Source of the DNA: Lachnospiraceae bacterium
GTDB taxonomy: Bacteria > Bacillota > Clostridia > Lachnospirales > Lachnospiraceae
Reading direction: 5' to 3'
DNA: 64,000 nt
Assembly (NCBI GenBank): GCA_015057375.1
Contig: SVEM01000002.1
Location: forward strand, 85,959-149,958
Each line of letters opens with the position of its first letter. Positions within the stretch are counted from its first letter, which is position 1. The notes under the pieces were generated by a model that was given only the letters and a program-made list of their open reading frames with translations, ran no database searches and had not been told where the DNA came from. Both the position numbers and the translations under genes were made by a program. Below are positions 1-8,921 of the stretch, piece by piece.

Positions 1-15
1 AGCAGTGTAACTTCA

Positions 16-921
16 CTACTCATTAAGCTTTGACTTTCCTTCCTTTTTCTCAAGCATTTCAAGCTGCTTAAGTTCTTCATCTATATCCTCGTTATCGCGT
101 CTCTTTCTTGCACGGAATCTAAGCTCGCTTATATGATACTCGCGCACTTCCTTCTCATCACTTTCAAGTTCAACGATAACCTTAACTTTCTGCTTAAGAA
201 CACTTACGCTCTGAACCTCACCTTTAAGCTTGTCAGGTGTCTTAACGATATCTCCTATATTTGGAAGATTCTTATTAAGCTCCTCATATGCCTCCTCTTC
301 ATTTTTAAGACAGCACATAAGTCTTCCGCAGATTCCTGATATCTTAGTCGGATTAAGTGAAAGGCCCTGCTCTTTTGCCATCTTAATCGAAACAGGCGCA
401 AATTCTGATAAGAAACTGTGACAGCATAAAACTCGTCCGCATATTCCGATTCCGCCGAGTATCTTTGTCTCGTCCCTTACACCAATCTGTCTGAGTTCAA
501 TTCTTGTACGGAAAACAGATGCCAGTGACTTAACAAGCTCTCTGAAATCCACTCTTCCGTCTGAAGTAAAGTAAAATAATACTTTATTATTGTCAAATGT
601 ATATTCTACATCAATCAGCTTCATGTCAAGCTCGAACTGCTTGATCTTCTCAAGGCATATCTGAAATGCTTCCTTTTCTTTTTCCCTGTTTCCCACAGAA
701 ACAGCATCATCTTCCTTTGTTGCTATTCTTATGACAGGTTTAAGCGGCTGGATAACCTTTTCGTCTTCTATATCACAAACTCCGCAGACAACATTTCCGT
801 ACTCTACTCCACGGGCAGTCTCTACGATAACATTGTCACCCTTTTTAATATCCAATTCACCCGGATCAAAATAATATACCTTACCGGCGCGTCTGAAACG
901 CACACCTATAATTCTTGTCAT
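16..921 (-). CDS. ricT: PSP1-domain protein, RicT/YaaT family
   Basis: 301 residues. Matches the PSP1 family (B. subtilis RicT/YaaT), a component of the Ric complex that helps RNase Y mature mRNAs and affects sporulation and competence. The conserved cysteine patches CGRVLCC and CGRLMCC (about residues 162-205) are visible; in the family these bind an iron-sulfur cluster. The C-terminal tail is charged (RARKRRDNEDIDEE). The start lies one base after the holB stop, so the two are co-transcribed. It is the last gene of a leftward operon with holB, a guanylate kinase-like gene and a decarboxylase, the same neighbourhood as B. subtilis yaaO-tmk-holB-yaaT. Family assignment is firm; the Ric role is inferred by homology. 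Confidence 0.9.
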   Translation of the reverse strand: MTRIIGVRFRRAGKVYYFDPGELDIKKGDNVIVETARGVEYGNVVCGVCDIEDEKVIQPLKPVIRIATKEDDAVSVGNREKEKEAFQICLEKIKQFELDMKLIDVEYTFDNNKVLFYFTSDGRVDFRELVKSLASVFRTRIELRQIGVRDETKILGGIGICGRVLCCHSFLSEFAPVSIKMAKEQGLSLNPTKISGICGRLMCCLKNEEEAYEELNKNLPNIGDIVKTPDKLKGEVQSVSVLKQKVKVIVELESDEKEVREYHISELRFRARKRRDNEDIDEELKQLEMLEKKEGKSKLNE

Positions 922-922
922 C

Positions 923-1924
923 TTACCATATCTCCTTTAATGTCAAAAGCAAAAGCTCTATCGTAACGTCAAAGTTGACATTTGCATTAATTCTTACCTT
1001 TGCCTTAGTTGTTGCACTGATACATGCTTCAATATTCTCATAACTTCTTACTTTAGCTTCTGCGACAATATTTTTCACTTCGTCCCTGAATATGAGCATA
1101 TTTGTATCTTTTACTGCTTTATATAAAAGCACATCTCTGTACCATAATATTATAATATCAAAATAATCATTTATATCATAATGCTCGTCTTTTATGTGCT
1201 TTATGGTCTCTAAAAGTTCATCTGTTTTTTTGCCTTCAATGCTTCTTAAAATCCTGATAACATCATTTGTAAGGGCAATGAAGTCTCCGTCAGTTGCATA
1301 TCTTACGGCCTTTCCTATATTTCCCTGCGAAAGAACTGCACATCTGTGTGCCACATAATCCGGAAGCTGAAATTCCTTAATAAGATATTCACTGATAACC
1401 TGCTCACTTACCGGCTTCATGTTAAGAAGCAAACATCTTGACAATATTGTAGGAAGAAGCTTCTCTTCACTTTCCGCAAGAAGAATCATTACAACATACT
1501 CCGGCGGTTCTTCAATAGTTTTCAGAAGTGCATTCATCGCCTGCTCCGTCATCTTATCTGCTTCCGGAATTATATATATCTTATAAGGATACTCATAAGG
1601 TTTTATTGAAACAGTATTATTCACCTGATTACGTATCTCGTCAACGCCGATGCTTTTCTTTTCATGGGTTACGGTTATTACATCCGGCTGATTGCTGCCT
1701 GCCATCTGAATGCATGACTTACATGTTCCACATGGTTCTCCCGTATGTTCGCTGCCCTCATAGCCTCGGCACTGAATTGCCTGCGCAAAAAACTTTGCAA
1801 GCTCCATACGCCCGGTACCCTTTTCGCCACATATAATATATGCATGTCCTATCTTGCCGCTTTTAACGGAAAGACTTATGAAATCTTTTATCTGTTCCTG
1901 TCCGAAAATAATACCTCTATTCAT
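923..1924 (-). CDS. holB: DNA polymerase III delta-prime subunit
   Basis: 333 residues, the usual size for HolB, a clamp-loader subunit that helps load the DnaN sliding clamp. The N-terminal AAA+ fold shows a P-loop-like GEKGTGRM (residues 33-40) in which the lysine-threonine end is altered, as expected for the non-hydrolysing delta-prime subunit. Four cysteines (C52, C65, C68, C71) form the zinc module typical of clamp-loader subunits. The sensor-like sequence ILSRC follows at about residue 160. A GAGGGGTTGTT ribosome site precedes the ATG at 1924. It lies between the guanylate kinase-like gene and ricT in one operon. Confidence 0.92.
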   Translation of the reverse strand: MNRGIIFGQEQIKDFISLSVKSGKIGHAYIICGEKGTGRMELAKFFAQAIQCRGYEGSEHTGEPCGTCKSCIQMAGSNQPDVITVTHEKKSIGVDEIRNQVNNTVSIKPYEYPYKIYIIPEADKMTEQAMNALLKTIEEPPEYVVMILLAESEEKLLPTILSRCLLLNMKPVSEQVISEYLIKEFQLPDYVAHRCAVLSQGNIGKAVRYATDGDFIALTNDVIRILRSIEGKKTDELLETIKHIKDEHYDINDYFDIIILWYRDVLLYKAVKDTNMLIFRDEVKNIVAEAKVRSYENIEACISATTKAKVRINANVNFDVTIELLLLTLKEIW

Positions 1925-1945
1925 AACAACCCCTCCCTCTGATGA

Positions 1946-2521
1946 TTATAGCATATCGTTTTTTATGTTGGCAACACACTCATCTATATCATAGTTCATG
2001 TACATTTTAGTAATATCAAGAGCCTTAAGCCTGTCTTTTGAAAAATCGTGTTCATCCGCTATATATCTTCTGCAGACTTCCTCGAAGCTCGGATTTTTCT
2101 GCTTAGCCTCTCTGTTGATTGCACGAGTAAGTCTTACATGATCATCGACACATATATATACGGGGCAAACATACTGCGCACCATAGTAATCGCGCAATTT
2201 TTCATATACATCAAGTGTTCCTATCAGCACATACTTCGTTTCCGGACTGCGCACATCATCATTTTCATCAACCGTATAATATGTCCAGATGCCGTGGACC
2301 GTATTGTACTGTCTGTATTCTGCAACACGACCCTCAGCTTTTAATCTTTCAAACGTATCATTATCCGTAAAATGATACGCTTCGCCTTCCTTCTCTCCGC
2401 TTCTTATCGGTCTTGTAGTATAAGGAATTATCTTTTTCAGTCCAAGCTCCGTATCCTTAAACAATTTGGCATATACAGAATCTTTTCCGGTTGCACTTTT
2501 CCCCATAATTATATATATCAT
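1946..2521 (-). CDS. Guanylate kinase-like P-loop protein
   Basis: 191 residues. The N-terminus carries the P-loop GKSATGKDS (residues 7-15), and TTRPIRSGEKEGEAYHF (about 40-56) matches the GMP-binding segment of guanylate kinases. The P-loop has Asp where most Gmk proteins have Ser or Thr after the lysine. It begins with a 4-base overlap of the decarboxylase stop and has a GGAGG site, so translation is probably coupled. In B. subtilis the equivalent slot between the decarboxylase gene and holB holds thymidylate kinase (tmk). Activity on GMP is inferred; a divergent nucleoside-monophosphate kinase is also possible. Confidence 0.75.
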   Translation of the reverse strand: MIYIIMGKSATGKDSVYAKLFKDTELGLKKIIPYTTRPIRSGEKEGEAYHFTDNDTFERLKAEGRVAEYRQYNTVHGIWTYYTVDENDDVRSPETKYVLIGTLDVYEKLRDYYGAQYVCPVYICVDDHVRLTRAINREAKQKNPSFEEVCRRYIADEHDFSKDRLKALDITKMYMNYDIDECVANIKNDML

Positions 2522-3885
2522 AAAATGCTATCCTCCTGCTGTACGGTCTCTCCCATAACCTTATAGCCTTTATCTTTAAGTTCATTTATAAAGGCTCTGA
2601 CTTCCTCTGTTATCCTTTCTCCGGGAACAACAATCGGTATCCCCGGCGGGTAAATGTAAATCATTTCCGTCGCTATGCTCTCTGCAGCACATTTTTCTTT
2701 TGCACGTTCTGCCTCACTCATAGGCATTACATACTCTGCCTTTGGATAAGTATATTTTTCACATGACGCACCGCCGGCAAGCCCTGCATCTATATCACAC
2801 AATATTTTTACAAGTCCCTCGTATGCATCTTCATTGTCCCACGCGCTTGTCATAAGTACAACATGATACAAAGAAGACATCTCCGGCATAATTCCGGCAT
2901 TTACGAGCATATCATAAAGTTCATGTCCTGATATCCCTGCCCTGTCAGTACACACGACGATCTTTGATGCATCCCTTCCACTGCCGTACGGAAGAACATA
3001 AAGATTATCAAGACCTGCAAGCTTATCATACAATATTTTTAACCGTTCCGAATAGTGATTATATAATTGCACTCCTTCGTGGCAAATATAAGTCATAGCA
3101 TAGTCAATTGCTGCCATAAGTACATACGAAGGACTGCTGCTCTGGAATATACTAAGACTCTGCCCAAGCTTTTTTCTGTCCACAAGATTTCCCTGCACAT
3201 GAAGAAGCGCAGTCTGCGTAAGCGACGGAAGCGTCTTATGAATACCGTTTATAACAATATCTGCTCCTGCCTCTACCGCACTTTCCGGGAAAATGCCGTG
3301 AAACTTCATATGTGCTCCATGTGCCTCATCAACAATCACAGGAACTCCATACTCATGCGCCGCCTCTGAAATCGCCTTTATATCTGACACATATCCCTCG
3401 TAAGTAGGAGAAGTTATAAATACACAGGAAATGTCTCTGTTTTCTTCAAGCGCTTTCCTTACTTCAGATGCACTTATCTCTCCTGCAAGACCGTCCTTAT
3501 CTTCCGGCCACACATAAACCGGCCTAAGCTGATTAATAAGCACCGCATTATATACTGACTTATGGGAATTTCTTGCAAGAAGTATCCTGCCTCCGGTTTG
3601 TGTGCAGGCTCTTACTGCCGCAAGTATTCCGCCCGTACATCCGTTTATAAGAAAATAAGTTTCATCAGCACCATACAGCTTTGCCGCTCTCTCCTGAGCC
3701 TGCTTTATACATCCTTCAGGGTGGTGAAGGTCATCAAATCCGTCAATCTCCGTAATATCAATCTTATACGGATTGATACTAAAAAGCTCTTTAGGTATAT
3801 TTCGTTTATGTCCCGGCATATGAAACGGATATGCGCCATTTTCATAATGCTCACAAAGCTTTTTGTATAAAGTGTCGTCTCTCAT
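2518..3885 (-). CDS. Orn/Lys/Arg decarboxylase family protein (PLP)
   Basis: 455 residues of the fold-type I PLP decarboxylase family (YaaO/SpeA-like short form). Visible motifs are HMPGHKR near the N-terminus, the substrate-side SHKSVYNA, DEAHGAHMKFH, whose Asp and His hold PLP, and the Schiff-base lysine in INGIHKTLPS (about residue 220). The C-terminal domain contains YPPGIPIVVPGE, typical of the family. It should make a polyamine (agmatine, cadaverine or putrescine) from a basic amino acid; the exact substrate cannot be read from sequence. It is the first gene of the leftward operon running into the guanylate kinase-like gene, holB and ricT. An AGAGGG site precedes the start. Confidence 0.85.
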   Translation of the reverse strand: MRDDTLYKKLCEHYENGAYPFHMPGHKRNIPKELFSINPYKIDITEIDGFDDLHHPEGCIKQAQERAAKLYGADETYFLINGCTGGILAAVRACTQTGGRILLARNSHKSVYNAVLINQLRPVYVWPEDKDGLAGEISASEVRKALEENRDISCVFITSPTYEGYVSDIKAISEAAHEYGVPVIVDEAHGAHMKFHGIFPESAVEAGADIVINGIHKTLPSLTQTALLHVQGNLVDRKKLGQSLSIFQSSSPSYVLMAAIDYAMTYICHEGVQLYNHYSERLKILYDKLAGLDNLYVLPYGSGRDASKIVVCTDRAGISGHELYDMLVNAGIMPEMSSLYHVVLMTSAWDNEDAYEGLVKILCDIDAGLAGGASCEKYTYPKAEYVMPMSEAERAKEKCAAESIATEMIYIYPPGIPIVVPGERITEEVRAFINELKDKGYKVMGETVQQEDSIL

Positions 3886-3949
3886 ACTGTCTGCCCTCTT
3901 GCTGTCGCTGCTTCATTATTTTTCCAAAATAGATTATATCCTATTTTAC

Positions 3950-3979
3950 TTGCAGTTACAATGTTTCAAATGATATACT
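3950..3979 (+). promoter_or_regulatory. Predicted sigma-A promoter for nfo
   Basis: TTGCAG and TATACT are separated by 18 bases and lie about 37 bases ahead of the nfo start, which has a TTAGGAGG ribosome site. No other promoter is needed, because nfo points away from the decarboxylase operon. Confidence 0.55.
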
Positions 3980-4015
3980 AACGACAAAACTAAGCACAGA
4001 TTAGGAGGATTTGAA

Positions 4016-4912
4016 ATGTTACTTGGTTCACACGTTGGAATGAGCGGAAAAGAGATGTTTGCAGGCTCCGTTAAAGAAGCCCTCTCTTATGGTGCCAATA
4101 CATTTATGGTGTACACAGGCGCACCACAGAATACGAGAAGAAAATCCATAGATGAGCTTAACATACCGGCGGCTCATTTGCTGATGAAAGAGCACGGCAT
4201 TGATACTTTCATAGTTCATGCCCCATATATAATTAACCTCGGAAACCCGATAAATGAGGACACATATAAACTCGCTGTTGATTTTCTTGCAATAGAAATA
4301 GAGCGGACTGCCGCAATGGGTTCTCAGACACTTGTCCTTCATCCGGGCTCACATGTCGGAGAAGGTGTGGAGGCAGGCCTTTCCCGTATAATCGACGGCC
4401 TGAACAGTGTCCTTACTGCTGATACAACCGTAAATATCGCACTTGAAACAATGGCCGGAAAAGGAAGTGAAATCGGACGCACATTTGAAGAACTTAAAGC
4501 CATCTTTGATGGGGTTAAATATAACGACAAACTTCGCGTATGCTTTGATACCTGCCATGTAAATGATGCAGGTTACGACATCGTAAATAATTTTGATGAG
4601 GTTGTAGCTGAATTTGACAAGGTTCTCGGCATAGACAAAATTGCTGCCATTCACATAAATGACAGCAAAAATGAACTGAATGCGCACAAAGACCGTCACG
4701 AAAACTTCGGTTTCGGAAACCTCGGTTTTGACGCCCTGCTTAATGTAATAAACTATCCGGCATTTGAAAATGTGCCGAAGATTCTTGAAACACCTTATGT
4801 TCCGTCGCCGGACAACAAAAAAACATTTGCCCCATACGGCCACGAAATTGCAATGATAAAGAGCGGAAAATTTGATCCGCTCCTTAAAGAAAAAATAATC
4901 GGTGCTATTTAG
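4016..4912 (+). CDS. nfo: Deoxyribonuclease IV (AP endonuclease)
   Basis: 298 residues. Starts [11 protein letters not shown] and carries the metal-ligand motifs of the endonuclease IV TIM barrel: [39 protein letters not shown] and [20 protein letters not shown]. It cleaves DNA 5' of abasic sites with three zinc ions during base-excision repair. Transcribed against its neighbours, from its own promoter. Its last codons overlap by 8 bases the end of the convergent Nudix gene. A GAGCGGA...TCCGCTC inverted repeat at 4861-4882 near the end could terminate the opposing Nudix transcript, where it is followed by a short T-run. Confidence 0.95.
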   Translation: MLLGSHVGMSGKEMFAGSVKEALSYGANTFMVYTGAPQNTRRKSIDELNIPAAHLLMKEHGIDTFIVHAPYIINLGNPINEDTYKLAVDFLAIEIERTAAMGSQTLVLHPGSHVGEGVEAGLSRIIDGLNSVLTADTTVNIALETMAGKGSEIGRTFEELKAIFDGVKYNDKLRVCFDTCHVNDAGYDIVNNFDEVVAEFDKVLGIDKIAAIHINDSKNELNAHKDRHENFGFGNLGFDALLNVINYPAFENVPKILETPYVPSPDNKKTFAPYGHEIAMIKSGKFDPLLKEKIIGAI

Positions 4913-5462
4913 ACCACATATAACAGTAAGTCTGGGTTCTTGATGCAAAGAGATTGTCTCTGATAAGTTCCCGGACTTCTTTTTTTGTATACCAACGCGC
5001 CTCAATCTCTTCATAAGTTGAGGTGCTCGGTGCAAATTCCCCGTCTGCAACGCCTATAAGCGTCCTGTTCTTTTCATTTGAGAATCCCACAGCACTGAAA
5101 CTGTCAAATAAAATGTCATCTATTCTTACGAGGTCGAGCCCTGTCTCCTCCTTAAGCTCTCTTGTCGCGCCCTCAAGAAGCGTCTCTCCTTTTTCCACAA
5201 GTCCTGCCGGAAAGTTATAAACCGGTTTGCCTGCTGCCATACGAAATTCCTTGTTAAGAAGAATCTTCTCTCCTGTCACGTCATGCATAATAAGCACCAC
5301 CGCATCATGGGTGCCCTCCGCCAGATCTTCATAGGTTTTAATATCTTTATTTCGGCTTATCATCTCATAAATCTTCGTCTTATGATCCACCGTCTCATAT
5401 GTTATATCGTATCTCGCAATAAATGCACCTTCATGCACTTTTTTAATACCTTTAAATTCCAT
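4905..5462 (-). CDS. Nudix hydrolase (ADP-ribose pyrophosphatase-like)
   Basis: 185 residues. The Nudix box is complete in [20 protein letters not shown] (about residues 87-106) and continues TG. The N-terminal region (GVTY-like beta segment around [19 protein letters not shown]) is the kind seen in ADP-ribose/NADH pyrophosphatase-type members. Function on ADP-ribose is inferred from overall similarity; other nucleoside diphosphate derivatives are possible. Monocistronic on the minus strand, convergent with nfo and divergent from the CobW pair. Confidence 0.85.
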   Translation of the reverse strand: MEFKGIKKVHEGAFIARYDITYETVDHKTKIYEMISRNKDIKTYEDLAEGTHDAVVLIMHDVTGEKILLNKEFRMAAGKPVYNFPAGLVEKGETLLEGATRELKEETGLDLVRIDDILFDSFSAVGFSNEKNRTLIGVADGEFAPSTSTYEEIEARWYTKKEVRELIRDNLFASRTQTYCYMWSK

Positions 5463-5563
5463 CTTTTATACCTCTTTAAATATTATAATTATAGAACTCT
5501 GTTTACATAAAGCCCGGCAAAAATCCTGTGCCAATTTTATCACAGCAAAAAACATAAAGCAAC

Positions 5564-5591
5564 TTGACATAAAAAATGAGGAGTATATACT
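5564..5591 (+). promoter_or_regulatory. Predicted sigma-A promoter for the CobW pair
   Basis: TTGACA, 16-base spacer, TATACT, about 50 bases before the first CobW gene, which has a GGAGG site. I looked for a Zur-type palindrome over this region and did not see a convincing one. Confidence 0.65.
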
Positions 5592-5642
5592 AAAATATAA
5601 CCAAAGCAATATGGAAATTCTTAGTATCGGAGGTATTTTACA

Positions 5643-6788
5643 ATGACAAAAATAGATATCATTTCAGGTTTCCTCGGAGCCGGAAAAACAACACTTATTA
5701 AAAAACTTATTGATGAATCACTTAAAGGACAGAAGCTCGTTCTTATAGAAAATGAATTTGGCGAGATAGGCATTGACGGAGGCTTTTTAAAAGATGCCGG
5801 AATTGAAATTACCGAGATGAATTCAGGCTGTATCTGCTGTTCCCTTGTCGGCGATTTTGGAACCGCTCTTAAAGAAGTTATCGACACATATTCACCTGAC
5901 CGCATAATCATCGAGCCTTCAGGTGTCGGCAAGCTGTCAGATGTTATAAAAGCTGTGCAGGATGTTGCAGCAGAAGCCGACATCGTTCTCAACAGCGCAA
6001 CAACCGTAGTTGATGCAAATAAGGCAAAGATGTATATGAAAAACTTCGGCGAATTCTTCAACAACCAGATAGAACACGCCGGCGCAATCATCCTCAGCCG
6101 TACTCAGACTTCTAAAGAAGGTGTTGTAACAGACTGCGTTTCACGTATAAGAGAATACAATGAAACTGCTGCCATAGTAACAACTCCGTGGGACGACATA
6201 GAAGCCGCTACTATTCTTAGTGCAATGGAGCACACAAATGTAATTGATGACTTGATAAGCGAAGTGGTCCATGAGCATGAGCATCATCATGAACATGGCG
6301 AATGTTGTTGTCACGGCCATCATGAACACGAACATCATCATGAGCATCACCACCATGAGCATGAAGAGTGCTGTTGCCACGGTCACCATGAACACGAGCA
6401 TCATGAACACCATCTTGAGCATGAACATGGTGAATGCTGCTGCCATGGACATCATGAGCACGAACATCATCATGATGCTCATTCTGAGCACCATAACCAT
6501 CACCATGCTGATGATGTATTTACAAGCTGGGGCAAAGAAACTCCTGTTATATACAGCAAAGAAGATCTTAACCAGATTCTCGCAACACTTGCAAACACAG
6601 ATGAGTACGGATTTATTCTTCGTGCTAAAGGAATGGTTGCTTCCGAAGACGGCGAATGGTTACACTTTGACCTGACACCGGGCGAATATGAAGTAAGACA
6701 CGGTGCTTCCGATTATACCGGCAAGCTCTGCGTTATCGGAACTGATATAAACGAAGATGCTCTTATGGAATTATTCGGTCTGAATTAA
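5643..6788 (+). CDS. CobW/COG0523 GTPase with Cys/His-rich metal-binding insert
   Basis: 381 residues. G3E-family GTPase: Walker A GFLGAGKTT (9-17), ENEFGE (36-41), and the metal-binding CICC (63-66) of the CxCC type. The usual NKxD guanine-recognition motif is replaced by SRTQ (152-155). Residues 210-288 form a very His-rich insert containing three copies of CCCHGHHEHEHH, with the Cys triplets at 221-223, 243-245 and 265-267, a strict 22-residue period. The C-terminal CobW_C domain (about 300-381) follows. COG0523 proteins are metallochaperones, often for zinc; a metal role is strongly suggested but the metal is unknown. It is followed 10 bases later by a second CobW-type gene. Confidence 0.88.
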   Translation: MTKIDIISGFLGAGKTTLIKKLIDESLKGQKLVLIENEFGEIGIDGGFLKDAGIEITEMNSGCICCSLVGDFGTALKEVIDTYSPDRIIIEPSGVGKLSDVIKAVQDVAAEADIVLNSATTVVDANKAKMYMKNFGEFFNNQIEHAGAIILSRTQTSKEGVVTDCVSRIREYNETAAIVTTPWDDIEAATILSAMEHTNVIDDLISEVVHEHEHHHEHGECCCHGHHEHEHHHEHHHHEHEECCCHGHHEHEHHEHHLEHEHGECCCHGHHEHEHHHDAHSEHHNHHHADDVFTSWGKETPVIYSKEDLNQILATLANTDEYGFILRAKGMVASEDGEWLHFDLTPGEYEVRHGASDYTGKLCVIGTDINEDALMELFGLN

Positions 6789-6798
6789 GGAGGTCCAT

Positions 6799-7746
6799 AT
6801 GTTTCACAGAGAAATTCCCGTTTTTCTGTTTACAGGTTTCTTAGAAAGCGGAAAAACATCATTTATACTTGATACTCTTTATCAGGACTATTTTGCGACC
6901 GGCGAACGCACGCTTATCATAGCCTGCGAAGAAGGCGAAAAAGAGTATGACAAAAAAGAACTGTTAAAGATAAACACCTATGTTGAATACGTTCACGACG
7001 AATCAGAACTTACAAAGGAGCTTTTTGCAAAATGGCAAACCTCCCACAAACCTCGTCGCGTCCTCATTGAATATAACGGAATGTGGAATGTGGAATCAGT
7101 TCTTGAAGAAATATATCCCGCAAACTGGGTACTTACACAGGTTATTTCAACCATCGACTATTCAACATTTAATATGTACTGGACAAATATGCGCTCACTC
7201 GTAACCAATCAGTTCAGTCTGTCGGATATGGTTATATTTAACCGCTGCGACGAAACTGCAAAACCGGGCGAGCTCAGAAGAAATATCAAGATTTTTAATA
7301 AGAAAGCCCAGATTGGCTACGACTGGCAGGAAGGCGTAAACAATGAAGGTATGGCAGAACAGCTTCCGTACGATATGTCCGCTCCGATTATTGAAATACA
7401 TGACGATGACTACGGAATCTTTTATATGGATGTCATGGAAAATCCAAACAAATACGCCGGAAAAACCATCAAATACAGCGGCCTGTTTTTCAGACCATCA
7501 AACTATTCTATGGACAAGTTCGTTCCGGGAAGATTTGCAATGACATGCTGTGCCGATGACATAACATATCTTGGCCTGGTATGTAAAACCGAAAAAGATG
7601 TAGACCTTCCGGAAAGACAGTGGATTACACTTACTGCCGAGATTAAAGCAGAATATGTAAAAGAATACCGCGACCTCGGTCCTGTGCTGTACTTAAAGGA
7701 TATAGAAACCGGCACACGTCCGGAGGATGATTTGGTGTATTTTTAA
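6799..7746 (+). CDS. CobW-type GTPase fused to a YcgQ/TIGR03943-like domain
   Basis: 315 residues. Walker A GFLESGKTS (13-21) and NKxD-like NRCD (148-151) mark a G3E GTPase, but the CxCC metal motif is absent. Residues about 195-305 are not CobW_C; the run KTIKYSGLFFR, FVPGRFAMTCCADDI and YLGLVCK resembles the C-terminal domain of the TIGR03943 (YcgQ) family, which in other Firmicutes is a separate protein next to a permease (YcgR) and a CobW protein. A GGAGG site lies 6 bases before the ATG and only 10 bases separate it from the previous gene, so the two form an operon. No permease gene is beside it. Domain homology of the tail is my recognition and should be treated as probable. Confidence 0.78.
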   Translation: MFHREIPVFLFTGFLESGKTSFILDTLYQDYFATGERTLIIACEEGEKEYDKKELLKINTYVEYVHDESELTKELFAKWQTSHKPRRVLIEYNGMWNVESVLEEIYPANWVLTQVISTIDYSTFNMYWTNMRSLVTNQFSLSDMVIFNRCDETAKPGELRRNIKIFNKKAQIGYDWQEGVNNEGMAEQLPYDMSAPIIEIHDDDYGIFYMDVMENPNKYAGKTIKYSGLFFRPSNYSMDKFVPGRFAMTCCADDITYLGLVCKTEKDVDLPERQWITLTAEIKAEYVKEYRDLGPVLYLKDIETGTRPEDDLVYF

Positions 7747-7757
7747 ATCTATATTAA

Positions 7758-7782
7758 AAAGCGGGGTGTTTCACCTCGCTTT
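7758..7782. terminator. Bidirectional terminator
   Basis: An 11-bp stem, AAAGCGGGGTG with CACCTCGCTTT, around a TTT loop with A/T runs on both sides. It lies between the convergent CobW operon and ABC permease operon and overlaps the last codons of the permease gene. Confidence 0.8.
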
Positions 7783-8916
7783 CCCATTTTTCACAACCTT
7801 TTTAACCTCCTGCAATCCAAAACTTAACAAGAATCCCGCCACACTATAACCAATCATATAAATAAGATAACTACCATCATATACAGCTTTCACATAATAG
7901 GTTGGCGGAAAAATCATCTGTAACTCCGACATGCCTCTGAATTCAAAAAATATAGAACAAACGCCTATAAGCACAACCGCAAGTAACGGAATAATAGCAG
8001 CATAGCTGCGAATACTTGCAAATATCTGTCTTAAACATAAGCAAAACGATGCACAACAGAATGCATATAGCAACATCGAAAATATTTCTTTAAAAATATT
8101 TCCTGCAAGACGCGACAAACAAAGTGACAACAGCACAACTACAGAAACATTAACAATAGCAGTTAACACACAGCCCAGTGCCGCTATCCCTTTTCGTCTT
8201 TGTTTTACACGGGCGAAAGTTCCTGATTCTTCATCCTGCATATAATACAATGTGGCTGCCATACCACATATCACCATCAAAACGGCAAGAAGCCCACGTA
8301 TCGGCGAAGTTAAGTAATTCGCCTCGTCATCATTTGCCGATATGTCAGCCGGATTTCCGTAAACAAACAGCGTTTCATCTACACGCACTTCTTCAAAGTA
8401 AGTTATAAGCTCCCGGTCTGATAAATCATCCAAATCGGATATATTAGTTCTTATATAATCAATATAAAATGCCTTTGCACAATATTTATACAATTCTCCC
8501 ACCAGCTTATCTCTGGCCAATCGCAACGAAACACTCTGTTCCTTCGTAACAACAGACACAACATAATCACTGCGTCCGGTTACAAACCCTTCTATTTCGC
8601 TTTCCGTATTGTCCGGAAATATCCAGGCTTCATCTGCCAATCCATTTTTTACATTTTCAATTGCTGTATCCGGCGTATCTGCCTCCGTAAATTGCACTAT
8701 CGACTTTGTACTTAGAAGCTCGTCTATAATCTCGGTCGATACACTGTCGCTACTATTCTTTTGCGCCAAAACTATATGAACAAATCCGCCATCTTGATTT
8801 GCCGCAATGCTAAATGCAAACATACAGATCGGAATAAGCACCAGCAACACAACAAACGACGGTTTTTTATAAAGACGCTTGCTTAGCATGAAACCCCATT
8901 TGAAAATTCTTGCCAT
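7771..8916 (-). CDS. ABC-2 type transporter permease
   Basis: About 381 residues from the ATG at 8916, chosen because AGGAGG sits 8 bases upstream; an in-frame GTG three codons earlier has no better site. Topology is that of ABC-2 exporters: one N-terminal membrane helix (KPSFVVLLVLIPICMFAFSI), a large extracytoplasmic loop, then about five helices in the C-terminal half. It is the last gene of a three-gene operon with a second permease and an ATPase. Substrate unknown. Confidence 0.82.
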   Translation of the reverse strand: MARIFKWGFMLSKRLYKKPSFVVLLVLIPICMFAFSIAANQDGGFVHIVLAQKNSSDSVSTEIIDELLSTKSIVQFTEADTPDTAIENVKNGLADEAWIFPDNTESEIEGFVTGRSDYVVSVVTKEQSVSLRLARDKLVGELYKYCAKAFYIDYIRTNISDLDDLSDRELITYFEEVRVDETLFVYGNPADISANDDEANYLTSPIRGLLAVLMVICGMAATLYYMQDEESGTFARVKQRRKGIAALGCVLTAIVNVSVVVLLSLCLSRLAGNIFKEIFSMLLYAFCCASFCLCLRQIFASIRSYAAIIPLLAVVLIGVCSIFFEFRGMSELQMIFPPTYYVKAVYDGSYLIYMIGYSVAGFLLSFGLQEVKKVVKNGKAR

Positions 8917-8921
8917 GCTTA

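Noticed and set aside
5500..5642. Zur operator before the CobW genes
   Set aside because: No palindrome close to the Firmicute Zur consensus was found.
6141..6675. Long Met- and Val-rich open frames on both other strands across the His repeats
   Set aside because: They arise because CAT/CAC repeats read as ATG/GTG in other frames; no ribosome site and no family.
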